A stretch of DNA of 64,000 nucleotides from Enterobacter hormaechei subsp. xiangfangensis (GTDB lineage Bacteria; Pseudomonadota; Gammaproteobacteria; Enterobacterales; Enterobacteriaceae). The position numbers were made by a program, and so were the translations under genes. Where the stretch lies: assembly GCF_001729785.1 (NCBI RefSeq), contig NZ_CP017183.1:2914001-2978000 (forward strand). Direction: 5' to 3'. Shown piece by piece: positions 8,231 through 17,330 of the stretch (within the stretch, counting starts at the first letter, position 1; each line of letters begins with the position of its first letter). Below the pieces are notes generated by a model. That model was not told the DNA's origin. It was given only the letters and a program-made list of their open reading frames with translations, and searched no databases.

Positions 8231-9316
8231 GTGAAGCGCTACCTCTCTCTTCTGCCTGCTGTTTTATTGCTGCTGACGGCGTGCGATCCGAAATCCGACC
8301 GCGCCGCGCCCCTGCCGAAAATGGTAAAAGTCGCAGAGGTGGTGAAGGCTGGCAACGCGCAGCAGCGCGTCTTTCCCGCCCGTATCGAATCCGGCGACGC
8401 CACGGATCTTGCGTTCAAACGTGCCGGGCAGATTGAGACCCTGGACATTCGCCAGGGTGTCGTTGTCAAACAGGGGCAACGGCTCGCCAGTCTTAACGAT
8501 CGCGAAGCCCGGCAGCGTCTGAACGACAGGCAAACGGCGGCGACCCTGGCTCAGCGGCAATTCGACCGCTTCCAGACCCTGGCAGGACGCCAGGCCGTGT
8601 CGAAGGCCGAGATGGATGTCCAGCGCGCAAACCGCGATTCTGCAAACGCCGCGCTTCAGATTGCACGCGAAGAATTGAGTCAGATGACGCTCGTCGCCCC
8701 CTTTAGCGGGACAGCGGCCAGCGTACATGTGCGAAACCATCAGGTCGTCTCAGCCGGCCAGCCCGTCGTCACATTGACCCGTACCGATCTGCTGGACGTG
8801 GTGTTCAGCCTTCCAGAGAACCTGTTTAACACCTTCGATATTCGCAATGCGCAATACAAACCGGTAGTGAGGATCAACGCCCTGCCCGGTCACGAGTTTA
8901 CCGCTGTGTACAAAGAGCACTCAGGCAGTAGCGACAGCAACACTTTGACCTGGCAGGTAATTTTAACCATGCCCCGCCCGGATGATTTTCCCGTCGTGGG
9001 CGGCGTCAGCGGAACGGTCACCATCAATTTAACCAACCTACCGGCGGGCGTCGGCAGTGAGGCGCTGGTGGTGCCGGTTGAAGCGGTCTTTAACCCGGAT
9101 AACCGCCCGCGCAATGAGCCACACGTCTGGGTGGTGACGGGCGAAGGCGATACGTTGCACCTTGAAGATCGTAAGATCAGCGTGGGACAAGTCAGCGCTG
9201 AGGGGGTCATCATCGTCGGTGGGCTTAAGGCGGGTGAACGCGTGGTGGCCGCAGGCGTTGGGGAGTTACATCCCAACCAGCCGGTACGTATCTGGACGCG
9301 TGAACGGGGACTGTAA
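8231..9316 (+). CDS. RND efflux periplasmic adaptor (membrane fusion lipoprotein)
   Basis: A 361-residue AcrA/HlyD-family adaptor that would link the inner-membrane pump encoded next to an outer-membrane channel. The signal sequence ends in a lipobox LLTAC with lipidated Cys18. Asp at the +2 position is the Lol-avoidance signal, so the lipoprotein should stay in the inner membrane, as AcrA does. Then come the first half of the lipoyl domain, an alpha-hairpin (about 95-155, rich in Gln/Arg/Ala), the second lipoyl half (VAPFSGTAA), a beta-barrel and a membrane-proximal domain. The stop codon overlaps the pump start (TAATG). No outer-membrane factor gene is nearby, so TolC is the likely partner. 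Confidence 0.92.
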   Translation: MKRYLSLLPAVLLLLTACDPKSDRAAPLPKMVKVAEVVKAGNAQQRVFPARIESGDATDLAFKRAGQIETLDIRQGVVVKQGQRLASLNDREARQRLNDRQTAATLAQRQFDRFQTLAGRQAVSKAEMDVQRANRDSANAALQIAREELSQMTLVAPFSGTAASVHVRNHQVVSAGQPVVTLTRTDLLDVVFSLPENLFNTFDIRNAQYKPVVRINALPGHEFTAVYKEHSGSSDSNTLTWQVILTMPRPDDFPVVGGVSGTVTINLTNLPAGVGSEALVVPVEAVFNPDNRPRNEPHVWVVTGEGDTLHLEDRKISVGQVSAEGVIIVGGLKAGERVVAAGVGELHPNQPVRIWTRERGL

Positions 9317-12300
9317 TGGATATCTCTCGTCAGTTTATCAGCAACCCGGTTCGCGTCTGGCTGACGATTTTGCTGCTGGGCGTAGGCGGCATTATTGCCC
9401 TGTTGAACATCGGCAGACTGGAAGATCCGGCGTTTACCATCAAAACGGCGGTGGTGATCACCCATTATCCGGGCGCGTCGGCGCAGCAGGTTGAGGAAGA
9501 GGTCACCCTGCCGCTGGAAAACGCGCTTCAGCAATTACCTTACCTGGATAACGTCAGCTCCATCTCCTCCAGCGGCCTGTCGCAGATTACGGTCAATATA
9601 GCCTCGCGCTACCACTCAAATGCGCTGCCGCAAATCTGGGATGAACTGCGTCGCCGTGTGGGTGATGCCGCCCGACAGTTTCCACCCGGCGTAGTGACCC
9701 CGTTTGTGAATGACGATTTTGGCGATGTGTTCGGCTTTTTCTTTGCCATTTCCGGCGATGAATTCAGCAATCCGGAACTGGTCCGGTATGCCGAGCAGCT
9801 GCGCCGGGAGTTGGTCCTCGTGCCAGGCGTGGGCAAAGTGGCCATCGGCGGAGCCCTCACCCAGCAGATTAACGTGGATATTTCTCTGAGCAAAATGGCC
9901 GCGCGCGGGATAACGCTGAACCAGCTTTCTGCCCAGCTCAGCAGGCTGAACGTGGTCTCCAGCGCGGGAGAGATCCCCTCCGGTACCGAGTCAATTCGTC
10001 TGCATCCTACCGGTGAATTCGAGAGTATTGACGAGCTGGCCGATCTCATCGTGACCCCGCCGGGCGTTGGGGCGGCTACCCGCTTACGGGATATTGCCAC
10101 CCTTTCACGCGGGCTGGATGCCTCCCCTGCCAGCATCTACCATGCCAACGGCAGAGAAGCCGTCACCATGGGCGTCTCCTTTATCCCCGGCGTTAACGTG
10201 ATCGACGTGGGAGATGCCCTGGAGGCGAAGCTTGAGCAGATGTCAGCCGAGAAACCGGCAGGTATCCATATCGACCTGTTCTACGATCAGGCGGCGGAGG
10301 TCGGGCATTCCGTTAACGGATTTATCATTAACTTCCTGATGGCGCTGGCGATTGTCGTCGGTGTGTTGCTGATCTTTATGGGCTTACGCAGCGGGATCAT
10401 TATCGCCTTTTCCCTCGCGCTTAATGTGCTGGGTACGCTGCTGATCATGTATCTCTGGGGTATTGAACTACAGCGCATTTCACTGGGCGCGCTGATCATC
10501 GCCCTCAGCATGCTGGTCGACAATGCCATTGTTATTGTCGAAGGGGTACTGATAGCCCGGCAGCAGGGCTCGTCCCTGATGAACGCCATTAGCAACATTA
10601 TTCGCCGTTCTGCGCTGCCGCTGCTGGGTGCGACGGTGATCGCCATCCTGGCCTTTGCGCCCGTCGGGCTGTCGCAGGACTCTACCGGCGAATACTGTAA
10701 GTCGCTGTTTCAGGTTCTGCTGATTTCGCTCATGCTGAGCTGGTTCTCTGCCCTCACCATTACACCGGTGCTGATCAAATGGTGGCTGTTTAAACGGGAC
10801 GCTGCGCCGCCAGAGGCTGACGAAACGGATCCCTATGACAAACGCATCTATCGGATCTATCAGGCGGTGCTCAACGCGCTGTTACGGCGTAAAGCGCCAA
10901 CGCTGGTGGTGATGGCCGCACTGCTGGCAGCCGCCATCTGGGGCTTTGGCTCGGTGCGGCAGAACTTCTTCCCCTCCTCCAGCACGCCGATTTTCTTTGT
11001 CGACCTCTGGCTCCCTTACGGTACCGACATTAAATGGACCGAGAAGATGACCAGTGATATCGAGAAAACCATTAACGGCCAGCCTGGCGTGGAAACCACG
11101 GTCTCGACGATTGGTCAGGGAAGTATGCGATTTATTTTGACCTACAGCGGACAGCGGCAGTACAGCAACTATGCGCAAATCATGGTGAGAATGGACGACC
11201 AGCGTAACATCCCCGCCCTGACCCGCCACGTTGATGAGTACATCGCCCGGAACTATCCGCAGGTTAACGCCAGCACGAAGCGGGTGATGTTTGGCCCCTC
11301 CGGCGACAGCGCTATTGAAGTGCGTATTAAAGGCCCCGATCCCGACAGGCTGCGTCTGATCGCCAGCCAGGTAGACAACATTCTTACGCGCGATCCGGCG
11401 ACGGACAGCGTCAGGAACGACTGGCAAAACCGCAGCAAAGTGATCCGCCCGCAGTACGTCACCGCGCTCGGACGTGAGCTTGGCGTGGATAAGCAGGACG
11501 TCGATAACGCACTGGAGATGAATTTCTCCGGCAGCCGGGCAGGCCTGTACAGAGAAGGAAGCGATCTGTTACCCGTGGTGGTGCGCCCGCCGGAAAGCGA
11601 GCGGCTGGACGCCAACCACCTGAACAACGTCCTGGTCTGGAGCCAGACCCGGCAGCAGTATATTCCGCTGAGCAACGTCGTCAGCGGCTTCGCGCTGGAG
11701 TGGGAAGATCCGCTGATCCTGCGTCGCGACCGCTCGCGCGTGCTGACCGTGCAGACCGACCCTGACCCGCTAAGCCAGCAAACGTCCGGCGATATTCTCG
11801 CCCGCGTGAAGCCGCAAATAGATGCCCTGCCTCTGCCCCACGGCTACAGCATTGAGTGGGGCGGGGACGCGGAGAATTCCAGCGAAGCGCAGCAGGGGCT
11901 ATTTACTACGCTGCCGATCGGGTATCTGGTGATGTTTGTGATCACGGTGCTAATGTTCAGTTCGGTGAAAAACGCCGTCGCTATCTGGCTGACCGTGCCG
12001 CTGGCGCTGATCGGCGTGACGCCGGGGTTTTTAATTACCGGCATCCCCTTTGGCTTTATGGCGTTGATTGGCCTGCTGAGCCTGAGCGGGATGCTGATCC
12101 GCAACGGCATTGTGCTGGTGGAAGAGATAGAACAGCAGAAAGCGCAGCAGGATCAGCACAGTGCGATCGTTTACGCCGCCACGTCGCGCCTGCGTCCCAT
12201 CCTCCTCACCGCCTTTACGACCGTACTCGGCCTCGCCCCTCTGCTGCTGGATGTGTTCTTCCAGAGCATGGCCGTTGTGATTATGTTTGGGCTTGGGTTT

Positions 12301-12378
12301 GCTACAATCCTGACGCTGCTGGTACTCCCCGTAATTTACGCGTGTTTCCATCGTAAGGACAAAGCTGAACAACAATGA
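9316..12378 (+). CDS. RND-type efflux pump, inner-membrane subunit
   Basis: A 1020-residue resistance-nodulation-division transporter with the usual duplicated layout: TM1, large periplasmic loop, TM2-6, a second half with TM7, loop and TM8-12. The proton-relay motif in TM4 reads MLVDNAIVIVEG, so Asp402 is kept while the second acidic residue of AcrB (Asp408) is Asn403. The TM10 lysine of AcrB (Lys940) appears as Arg929 in LIRNGIVLVEE. These features place it in a side branch of the hydrophobe/amphiphile exporters rather than with AcrB itself. It is translationally coupled to the adaptor upstream (TAATG) and to an acyltransferase downstream (ATGA). Substrates cannot be told from the sequence. 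Confidence 0.93.
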   Translation: MDISRQFISNPVRVWLTILLLGVGGIIALLNIGRLEDPAFTIKTAVVITHYPGASAQQVEEEVTLPLENALQQLPYLDNVSSISSSGLSQITVNIASRYHSNALPQIWDELRRRVGDAARQFPPGVVTPFVNDDFGDVFGFFFAISGDEFSNPELVRYAEQLRRELVLVPGVGKVAIGGALTQQINVDISLSKMAARGITLNQLSAQLSRLNVVSSAGEIPSGTESIRLHPTGEFESIDELADLIVTPPGVGAATRLRDIATLSRGLDASPASIYHANGREAVTMGVSFIPGVNVIDVGDALEAKLEQMSAEKPAGIHIDLFYDQAAEVGHSVNGFIINFLMALAIVVGVLLIFMGLRSGIIIAFSLALNVLGTLLIMYLWGIELQRISLGALIIALSMLVDNAIVIVEGVLIARQQGSSLMNAISNIIRRSALPLLGATVIAILAFAPVGLSQDSTGEYCKSLFQVLLISLMLSWFSALTITPVLIKWWLFKRDAAPPEADETDPYDKRIYRIYQAVLNALLRRKAPTLVVMAALLAAAIWGFGSVRQNFFPSSSTPIFFVDLWLPYGTDIKWTEKMTSDIEKTINGQPGVETTVSTIGQGSMRFILTYSGQRQYSNYAQIMVRMDDQRNIPALTRHVDEYIARNYPQVNASTKRVMFGPSGDSAIEVRIKGPDPDRLRLIASQVDNILTRDPATDSVRNDWQNRSKVIRPQYVTALGRELGVDKQDVDNALEMNFSGSRAGLYREGSDLLPVVVRPPESERLDANHLNNVLVWSQTRQQYIPLSNVVSGFALEWEDPLILRRDRSRVLTVQTDPDPLSQQTSGDILARVKPQIDALPLPHGYSIEWGGDAENSSEAQQGLFTTLPIGYLVMFVITVLMFSSVKNAVAIWLTVPLALIGVTPGFLITGIPFGFMALIGLLSLSGMLIRNGIVLVEEIEQQKAQQDQHSAIVYAATSRLRPILLTAFTTVLGLAPLLLDVFFQSMAVVIMFGLGFATILTLLVLPVIYACFHRKDKAEQQ

Positions 12379-13340
12379 ATGCGACAGGGCTGAATATCAT
12401 CAAGACGCTGGGCTGTATGACGGCGGTTACCTTTTTCACCATCTACAACACCTGGGATCATTACGATTATGACTATCACTGGATCCTCGGTTTTTTAACC
12501 TTCATTTCGACCATCGCCACACCGTTATTTTTTGTGGTTGCAGGGTATCTGGACGGGCAATCCCGACACGGCACGCGCTGGCAGCTGGATAAGATCAAAC
12601 GCCTGGTGATCGTCTTTCTGTTCTGGGTAACTATTTACTACCTGTGGGAACCCTATCAGCGCGGATATCTGATCCAGCCCTGGTTCGTGTTCGCGTTTAT
12701 CGTGATTTACACGTTTCACCCGGTGGTGGAGCGGCTCAGCCAGCGACGAACGCTCTTTTGCGGGGTGATTGCCGCCCTGCTGCTTTTCTCATACGGGTAC
12801 GATTTGCTGTCGGCCCTCTATCCTGATGCCCACGTCCTTTCATTGTCGCCGCAGTATCGCCTGTGGACGTGGCTGCTGTTTTATCTGACAGGCCAGCTCT
12901 TTTGCGATCCGCAGATCGCGGCGTGGATCGGCCGCAAAAACGTGGTCAGGGCCGCGGTGATTGCGATACCGTTTATCTATCTCTTCACATGGTTTTACGA
13001 ACGGCACTTCTTTTTTGCGCTATTTAAAGCAGACAGAAACGCCTTTATCCTCACCGGATCGCAAATTTACATTCTGATTATTGCCCTGGTGATTGCGGCA
13101 AATGGCGTGCGGTTTCGCCGCAATGCGGAGTTTAAAGAGTCCGTGCTGGCCGCCATTAGCAAAACGATGACCGGGGTCTATATCATGCACTACTCGGTGT
13201 TTCACCTGCTGACCGCGCTCATTCCGGTGACGTCCCTCAGCACCAAACTTGTTCTGATTGTGCTTACCTTTGTTACGTCGGTCCTGTTTTCGCTGCTGAT
13301 CCTGTCCAACGCAGTGGCCAAAAAAGTGATCACCCTCTAA
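12375..13340 (+). CDS. Acyltransferase-3 family integral membrane protein
   Basis: A 321-residue polytopic inner-membrane protein with about ten hydrophobic helices, resembling the OafA/YiaH-type acyltransferase-3 family that moves acetyl or succinyl groups onto surface sugars. The first helices ([16 protein letters not shown] and [13 protein letters not shown]) look like the family start, and a late [15 protein letters not shown] segment matches the typical Y-x-x-H motif near the last helices. The start overlaps the RND pump stop (ATGA), so it is expected to be translated with the pump. Its last 4 bases overlap the end of the convergent pagP gene. The acceptor molecule is unknown. Confidence 0.8.
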   Translation: MNATGLNIIKTLGCMTAVTFFTIYNTWDHYDYDYHWILGFLTFISTIATPLFFVVAGYLDGQSRHGTRWQLDKIKRLVIVFLFWVTIYYLWEPYQRGYLIQPWFVFAFIVIYTFHPVVERLSQRRTLFCGVIAALLLFSYGYDLLSALYPDAHVLSLSPQYRLWTWLLFYLTGQLFCDPQIAAWIGRKNVVRAAVIAIPFIYLFTWFYERHFFFALFKADRNAFILTGSQIYILIIALVIAANGVRFRRNAEFKESVLAAISKTMTGVYIMHYSVFHLLTALIPVTSLSTKLVLIVLTFVTSVLFSLLILSNAVAKKVITL

Positions 13341-13912
13341 AAGCCCAGGCGCAGCCAGGCAAACAGCACGTTGCCGTTGTTGTAGGTTCCGGGAATATAC
13401 GTGAACTGGACGGTAACACGCTTATATCCGGCAGAGAAAAGCGGGAAGATAAACGGCAGCGGGACATAGTTGGCAAAGTCGTCGCGCGCGGTGATCCCCG
13501 CGGCGGCCCCGAGCCCCAGACGGAAATCTTTTGCGTTATCCAGATACCACCCCTTCTCCCAGCCGTAACCCATCGCGGGCTGCCACTCGTTGTGGGAATC
13601 TTTAAACATCATGGCAAACAGCGCGCTCCAGTTGCCCTCGTCGTTGTAGCGAGACACGCCCAGCCCCCCGCCCCACGGCATTTCGTTGTAATTATCCGTT
13701 TTCTCTTTGTCATACATGAAGCGTGCATGCCAGCTCAAAAACGGAAGGTAGAGATCGTAACGATCCGGCTGTTCCCAGGTTTGCGCAATATCGTCCGTTA
13801 CTGCATCCCACCAGCGATGAATACGCTGTTCGCCATAGACTTTCTGCTCCGCATGCAGCGGAGATACGACTAAAAACAGGACTACCCACAGTGCAGGAAA
13901 GAGGCGTTGCAT
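13337..13912 (-). CDS. pagP: Lipid A palmitoyltransferase PagP
   Basis: Outer-membrane enzyme that moves palmitate from a phospholipid to lipid A, giving resistance to cationic peptides. It has 191 residues (E. coli 186): a signal peptide ending SPLHA (residue 21), a short amphipathic helix, then an eight-stranded barrel. The catalytic residues are all present with family spacing: His62 in LSWHARF and Asp105-Ser106 in FKDSHNEW. The stretch from [11 protein letters not shown] to the final LRLGF matches PagP closely. In E. coli pagP sits elsewhere (near dcuC/cspE), so this may be a relocated or second copy. I saw no convincing PhoP box upstream. It converges on the RND/acyltransferase operon and overlaps its end by 4 bp. 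Confidence 0.93.
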   Translation of the reverse strand: MQRLFPALWVVLFLVVSPLHAEQKVYGEQRIHRWWDAVTDDIAQTWEQPDRYDLYLPFLSWHARFMYDKEKTDNYNEMPWGGGLGVSRYNDEGNWSALFAMMFKDSHNEWQPAMGYGWEKGWYLDNAKDFRLGLGAAAGITARDDFANYVPLPFIFPLFSAGYKRVTVQFTYIPGTYNNGNVLFAWLRLGF

Positions 13913-14168
13913 CGTTATTCCCTCAGCTTACGTCACACAGCGATCATTATTACTGTAAACCATTCAGCCCTAACCGGAGCCAAACAGGCTGATTTATGTT
14001 GTCGCCCGATAAGATGAAATTTATTTATTCTGCGCTTTCAGGAAAGATAAAAACGTTTTCTCAGGCCGCGTGTCGCGGTAGTCTCATACGTTCCGCCAAT
14101 ATGACGGCCGTGATGTGAGTGACCTTTTCTTATACCAATAATTAAAAATCAGTACAGACAGGACAACT

Positions 14169-15485
14169 ATGGACTCCACCCTTATCTCCGCTCGCCGCAA
14201 CGAGGAGACACCTTCGCTTAACCGCGCCCGCCGCGCCGCTTTAGGTAGCTTCGCAGGCGCCGTCGTCGACTGGTATGACTTTCTGCTCTACGGTATTACC
14301 GCTGCGCTGGTCTTTAACCGTGAATTCTTTCCCCAGATCAGCCCCGCCATGGGCACGCTTGCTGCGTTTGCCACCTTCGGCGTCGGTTTTCTGTTTCGTC
14401 CGCTGGGCGGGATAATTTTCGGCCACTTCGGCGATCGCCTTGGCCGTAAACGTATGCTGATGCTCACCGTGTGGATGATGGGTATTGCCACCGCGCTAAT
14501 CGGTATTTTGCCCTCCTTTGCATCGATTGGCTGGTGGGCCCCGGTGTTGCTGGTGACGCTGCGCGCCATTCAGGGCTTTGCCGTTGGCGGCGAATGGGGC
14601 GGCGCGGCATTGCTGTCCGTGGAAAGCGCGCCGAAGAACAAGAAAGCGTTCTACAGCAGCGGCGTGCAGGTAGGTTATGGCGTGGGTCTGCTGCTCTCCA
14701 CGGGTCTGGTGTCGCTAATAAGCCAGCTCACGACAGACGAGCAGTTCCTGAGCTGGGGCTGGCGTATTCCGTTTATCTTCAGCATTGTGCTGGTCGTGGT
14801 GGCCCTGTGGATCCGTAACGGCATGGAAGAGTCGGCTGAGTTTGAGCGGCAGCAGCGCGAAAAACCGGTCGCCAAAAAACGGCTGCCGGTGATGGAAGCG
14901 CTGGTGCAGCACCCTGGCGCTTTTCTGAAAATTATCGCCCTGCGCCTGTGCGAACTGCTGACGATGTATATCGTCACCGCCTTTGCCCTCAACTATTCCA
15001 CGCAAAACCTCGGCCTGCCGCGGGAATTGTTCCTGAATATTGGCCTGGTGGTGGGCGGGATCAGCTGCCTGACCATCCCCTGCTTCGCCTGGCTGGCGGA
15101 TCGCTATGGGCGTCGACGGGTGTATATCACGGGCGCGCTCATCGGCACACTTAGCGCCTGGCCGTTCTTTATGGCGCTGGAGGCACAGTCGGTCTTCTGG
15201 ATTGTCTTCTTCGCGATCATGCTTGCGAACATCGCTCACGACATGGTGGTCTGCGTGCAGCAGCCAATGTTTACCGAGCTGTTTGGCGCAAGCTACCGCT
15301 ACAGCGGCGCGGGCGTGGGATATCAGGTGGCGAGCGTGGTCGGCGGCGGGTTTACGCCGTTTATCGCCGCCGCGCTGGTGACGTTCTCCGGCGGTAACTG
15401 GCATAGCGTGGCGATTTATCTGCTGGCGGGTTGCCTGCTTTCTGCTGCCACCGCCCTGTTGATGAAGGAAACCGCGCACAGCTGA
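14169..15485 (+). CDS. shiA: Shikimate transporter ShiA (MFS)
   Basis: A 438-residue major facilitator superfamily symporter, the same length as E. coli ShiA and close to identical over most of its length. It imports shikimate and probably dehydroshikimate with protons. Twelve hydrophobic segments are visible, with the MFS loop 2-3 motif GDRLGRKRMLM and the acidic TM1 region VVDWYDFLLYG typical of the metabolite:H+ symporter branch (ShiA, ProP, KgtP). The gene is monocistronic, followed 76 bp later by amn, as in E. coli. The upstream 256 bp before shiA carries the divergent pagP start and AT-rich sequence with no site I could name. Confidence 0.96.
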   Translation: MDSTLISARRNEETPSLNRARRAALGSFAGAVVDWYDFLLYGITAALVFNREFFPQISPAMGTLAAFATFGVGFLFRPLGGIIFGHFGDRLGRKRMLMLTVWMMGIATALIGILPSFASIGWWAPVLLVTLRAIQGFAVGGEWGGAALLSVESAPKNKKAFYSSGVQVGYGVGLLLSTGLVSLISQLTTDEQFLSWGWRIPFIFSIVLVVVALWIRNGMEESAEFERQQREKPVAKKRLPVMEALVQHPGAFLKIIALRLCELLTMYIVTAFALNYSTQNLGLPRELFLNIGLVVGGISCLTIPCFAWLADRYGRRRVYITGALIGTLSAWPFFMALEAQSVFWIVFFAIMLANIAHDMVVCVQQPMFTELFGASYRYSGAGVGYQVASVVGGGFTPFIAAALVTFSGGNWHSVAIYLLAGCLLSAATALLMKETAHS

Positions 15486-15561
15486 TCTCCTCACTTTTGT
15501 TTCACAGGCGTGTGGCATACTATCGGGTATAGCCGCACACCTGTGGAACAAGGAGACAGAC

Positions 15562-17016
15562 ATGAATAATAAGGGCTCCAGCCTGACCCCGGCTCAGGCG
15601 CTGGAAAAACTCGACGCGCTGTATGAACAGTCCGTCAATGCACTGCGCAGCGCCATCAGTGACTATATCGAAACAGGGAAACTTCCCGATGAAAAGGCCA
15701 GAACCCAGGGCCTTTTTGTTTATCCATCGCTCTCTGTCACCTGGGACGGCAGCGCCAGCAGTAATCCGAAAACCCGCGCCTATGCGCGTTTCACCCACTC
15801 CGGCTGTTACAGCACAACCATCACGCGACCTGCGCTGTTCCGCCCCTACCTGGAAGAGCAGCTTACCCTGCTGTATCAGGATTACGGCGCGCATATCAGC
15901 GTTGAGCCGTCCCTGCACGAGATCCCTTACCCGTACGTGATAGACGGCTCAGCGCTGACGCTGGATCGCTCCATGAGCGCAGGGCTGACCCGTCATTTCC
16001 CGACCACTGAGCTGTCGCAGATTGGCGATGAGACGGCGGACGGGATCTATCACCCGGCAGAGTTTTCACCGCTGTCGCACTTTGATGCCCGCCGTGTCGA
16101 TTTCTCGCTGGCACGCCTGCGCCACTACACCGGCACGCCAGCCGAACATTTCCAGCCGTTCGTGCTGTTTACCAACTACACCCGCTATGTAGACGAATTT
16201 GTCCGCTGGGGCTGTAGCCAGATCCTCGACCCGGACAGCCCTTACGTCGCCCTCTCCTGCGCGGGCGGGATCTGGATCACCGCCGAAACCGAAGCACCGG
16301 AAGAGGCCATCTCCGACCTGGCGTGGAAAAAGCACCAGATGCCAGCCTGGCACCTGATCACCGCCGACGGTCAGGGCATTACGCTGATTAACATCGGCGT
16401 TGGCCCGTCGAATGCGAAAACCATCTGCGACCATCTGGCGGTACTGCGCCCGGACGTCTGGCTGATGATCGGCCACTGCGGCGGCCTGCGTGAAAGCCAG
16501 CTGATTGGCGATTACGTCCTCGCCCACGCTTATTTGCGTGACGACCATGTTCTTGACGCGGTTCTGCCGCCGGATATTCCTATCCCGAGTATCGCGGAAG
16601 TGCAGCGCGCTCTGTACGACGCCACCAAAGAGGTGAGCGGCATGCCGGGTGAAGAGGTGAAACAGCGCCTGCGTACCGGTACGGTCGTTACCACCGACGA
16701 TCGTAACTGGGAGCTGCGCTATTCCGCCTCCGCCCTGCGTTTCAATCTTAGCCGTGCGGTCGCAATCGATATGGAAAGCGCCACCATTGCCGCGCAGGGC
16801 TACCGCTTCCGCGTCCCTTACGGCACGCTGCTGTGCGTGTCCGATAAACCGCTGCACGGCGAGATCAAACTGCCGGGCCAGGCGAACCGTTTTTACGAAG
16901 GGGCGATCTCAGAGCACCTTCAGATTGGTATTCGCGCCATCGATTTACTGCGTGCAGAGGGCGAAAAACTGCATTCCCGCAAGCTGCGCACCTTCAATGA
17001 GCCACCGTTCCGCTGA
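15562..17016 (+). CDS. amn: AMP nucleosidase
   Basis: A 484-residue cytoplasmic enzyme that hydrolyses AMP to adenine and ribose 5-phosphate, regulating adenylate pools. The length equals E. coli Amn. The N-terminal AMP nucleosidase domain (about 1-180) precedes a purine nucleoside phosphorylase-like catalytic domain (about 230-470) with GVGPSNAKTICDHLAVLRPD, the central IGHCGGLRESQ and the MESATIAAQGYRFRVPYGT motif with the substrate-contacting Met-Glu-Ser. An AAGGAGA ribosome site precedes the ATG. It keeps E. coli synteny between shiA and a minus-strand tRNA-Asn; E. coli yeeN between amn and asnW is absent. Confidence 0.97.
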   Translation: MNNKGSSLTPAQALEKLDALYEQSVNALRSAISDYIETGKLPDEKARTQGLFVYPSLSVTWDGSASSNPKTRAYARFTHSGCYSTTITRPALFRPYLEEQLTLLYQDYGAHISVEPSLHEIPYPYVIDGSALTLDRSMSAGLTRHFPTTELSQIGDETADGIYHPAEFSPLSHFDARRVDFSLARLRHYTGTPAEHFQPFVLFTNYTRYVDEFVRWGCSQILDPDSPYVALSCAGGIWITAETEAPEEAISDLAWKKHQMPAWHLITADGQGITLINIGVGPSNAKTICDHLAVLRPDVWLMIGHCGGLRESQLIGDYVLAHAYLRDDHVLDAVLPPDIPIPSIAEVQRALYDATKEVSGMPGEEVKQRLRTGTVVTTDDRNWELRYSASALRFNLSRAVAIDMESATIAAQGYRFRVPYGTLLCVSDKPLHGEIKLPGQANRFYEGAISEHLQIGIRAIDLLRAEGEKLHSRKLRTFNEPPFR

Positions 17017-17061
17017 TAACAAGGACACATCACGCATACCACTCACCCGGCCTGGGATTTC

Positions 17062-17093
17062 GTAGGTCGGGTAAGGCGAAGCCGCCACCCGAC
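17062..17093. repeat. REP-like palindrome beside tRNA-Asn copy 3
   Basis: GTAGGTCGGGTAAGGCGAAG followed by CCGCCACCCGAC is the same imperfect palindrome found beside the other tRNA-Asn genes, here in inverse orientation like the tRNA. Confidence 0.75.
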
Positions 17094-17116
17094 AATTTTA
17101 CCGAACGCAGAAAAGC

Positions 17117-17144
17117 AAAAAGCCTGCTTTAAAAGCAGGCTTTT
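17117..17144 (-). terminator. Terminator of tRNA-Asn copy 3
   Basis: Stem of 10 bp (17118-17127 with 17135-17144) as in the other copies. On the minus strand it is followed by TTTTGCTTTTC. Confidence 0.88.
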
Positions 17145-17151
17145 TTAAATT

Positions 17152-17227
17152 TGGCTCCTCTGACTGGACTCGAACCAGTGACATACGGATTAACAGTCCG
17201 CCGTTCTACCGACTGAACTACAGAGGA
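17152..17227 (-). tRNA. tRNA-Asn (GUU), copy 3
   Basis: A 76-nt tRNA on the minus strand with the same sequence as the other copies, CCA encoded. By position between amn and yeeO, and by strand, it corresponds to E. coli asnW. Confidence 0.98.
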
Positions 17228-17245
17228 ATCGTGTGAACGGGGCGC

Positions 17246-17274
17246 ATATTATCGATGCGCCCTGAGGATGTCAA
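17246..17274 (-). promoter_or_regulatory. Promoter of tRNA-Asn copy 3
   Basis: On the minus strand TTGACA (17269-17274), a 17-bp spacer and TAATAT (17246-17251), with the same GCGCC discriminator as copies 1 and 2. Confidence 0.87.
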
Positions 17275-17330
17275 AGGGTGAATGCAGATTTTCAATCGTT
17301 TGCCGATTTATTCTCCACTTCGCACATTTG

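Noticed and set aside
13940..13990. Possible PhoP box upstream of pagP
   Set aside because: GGTTA and GGTTTA repeats occur on the minus strand, but their spacing (14 bases between starts) does not fit the 11-base periodicity of PhoP direct repeats.
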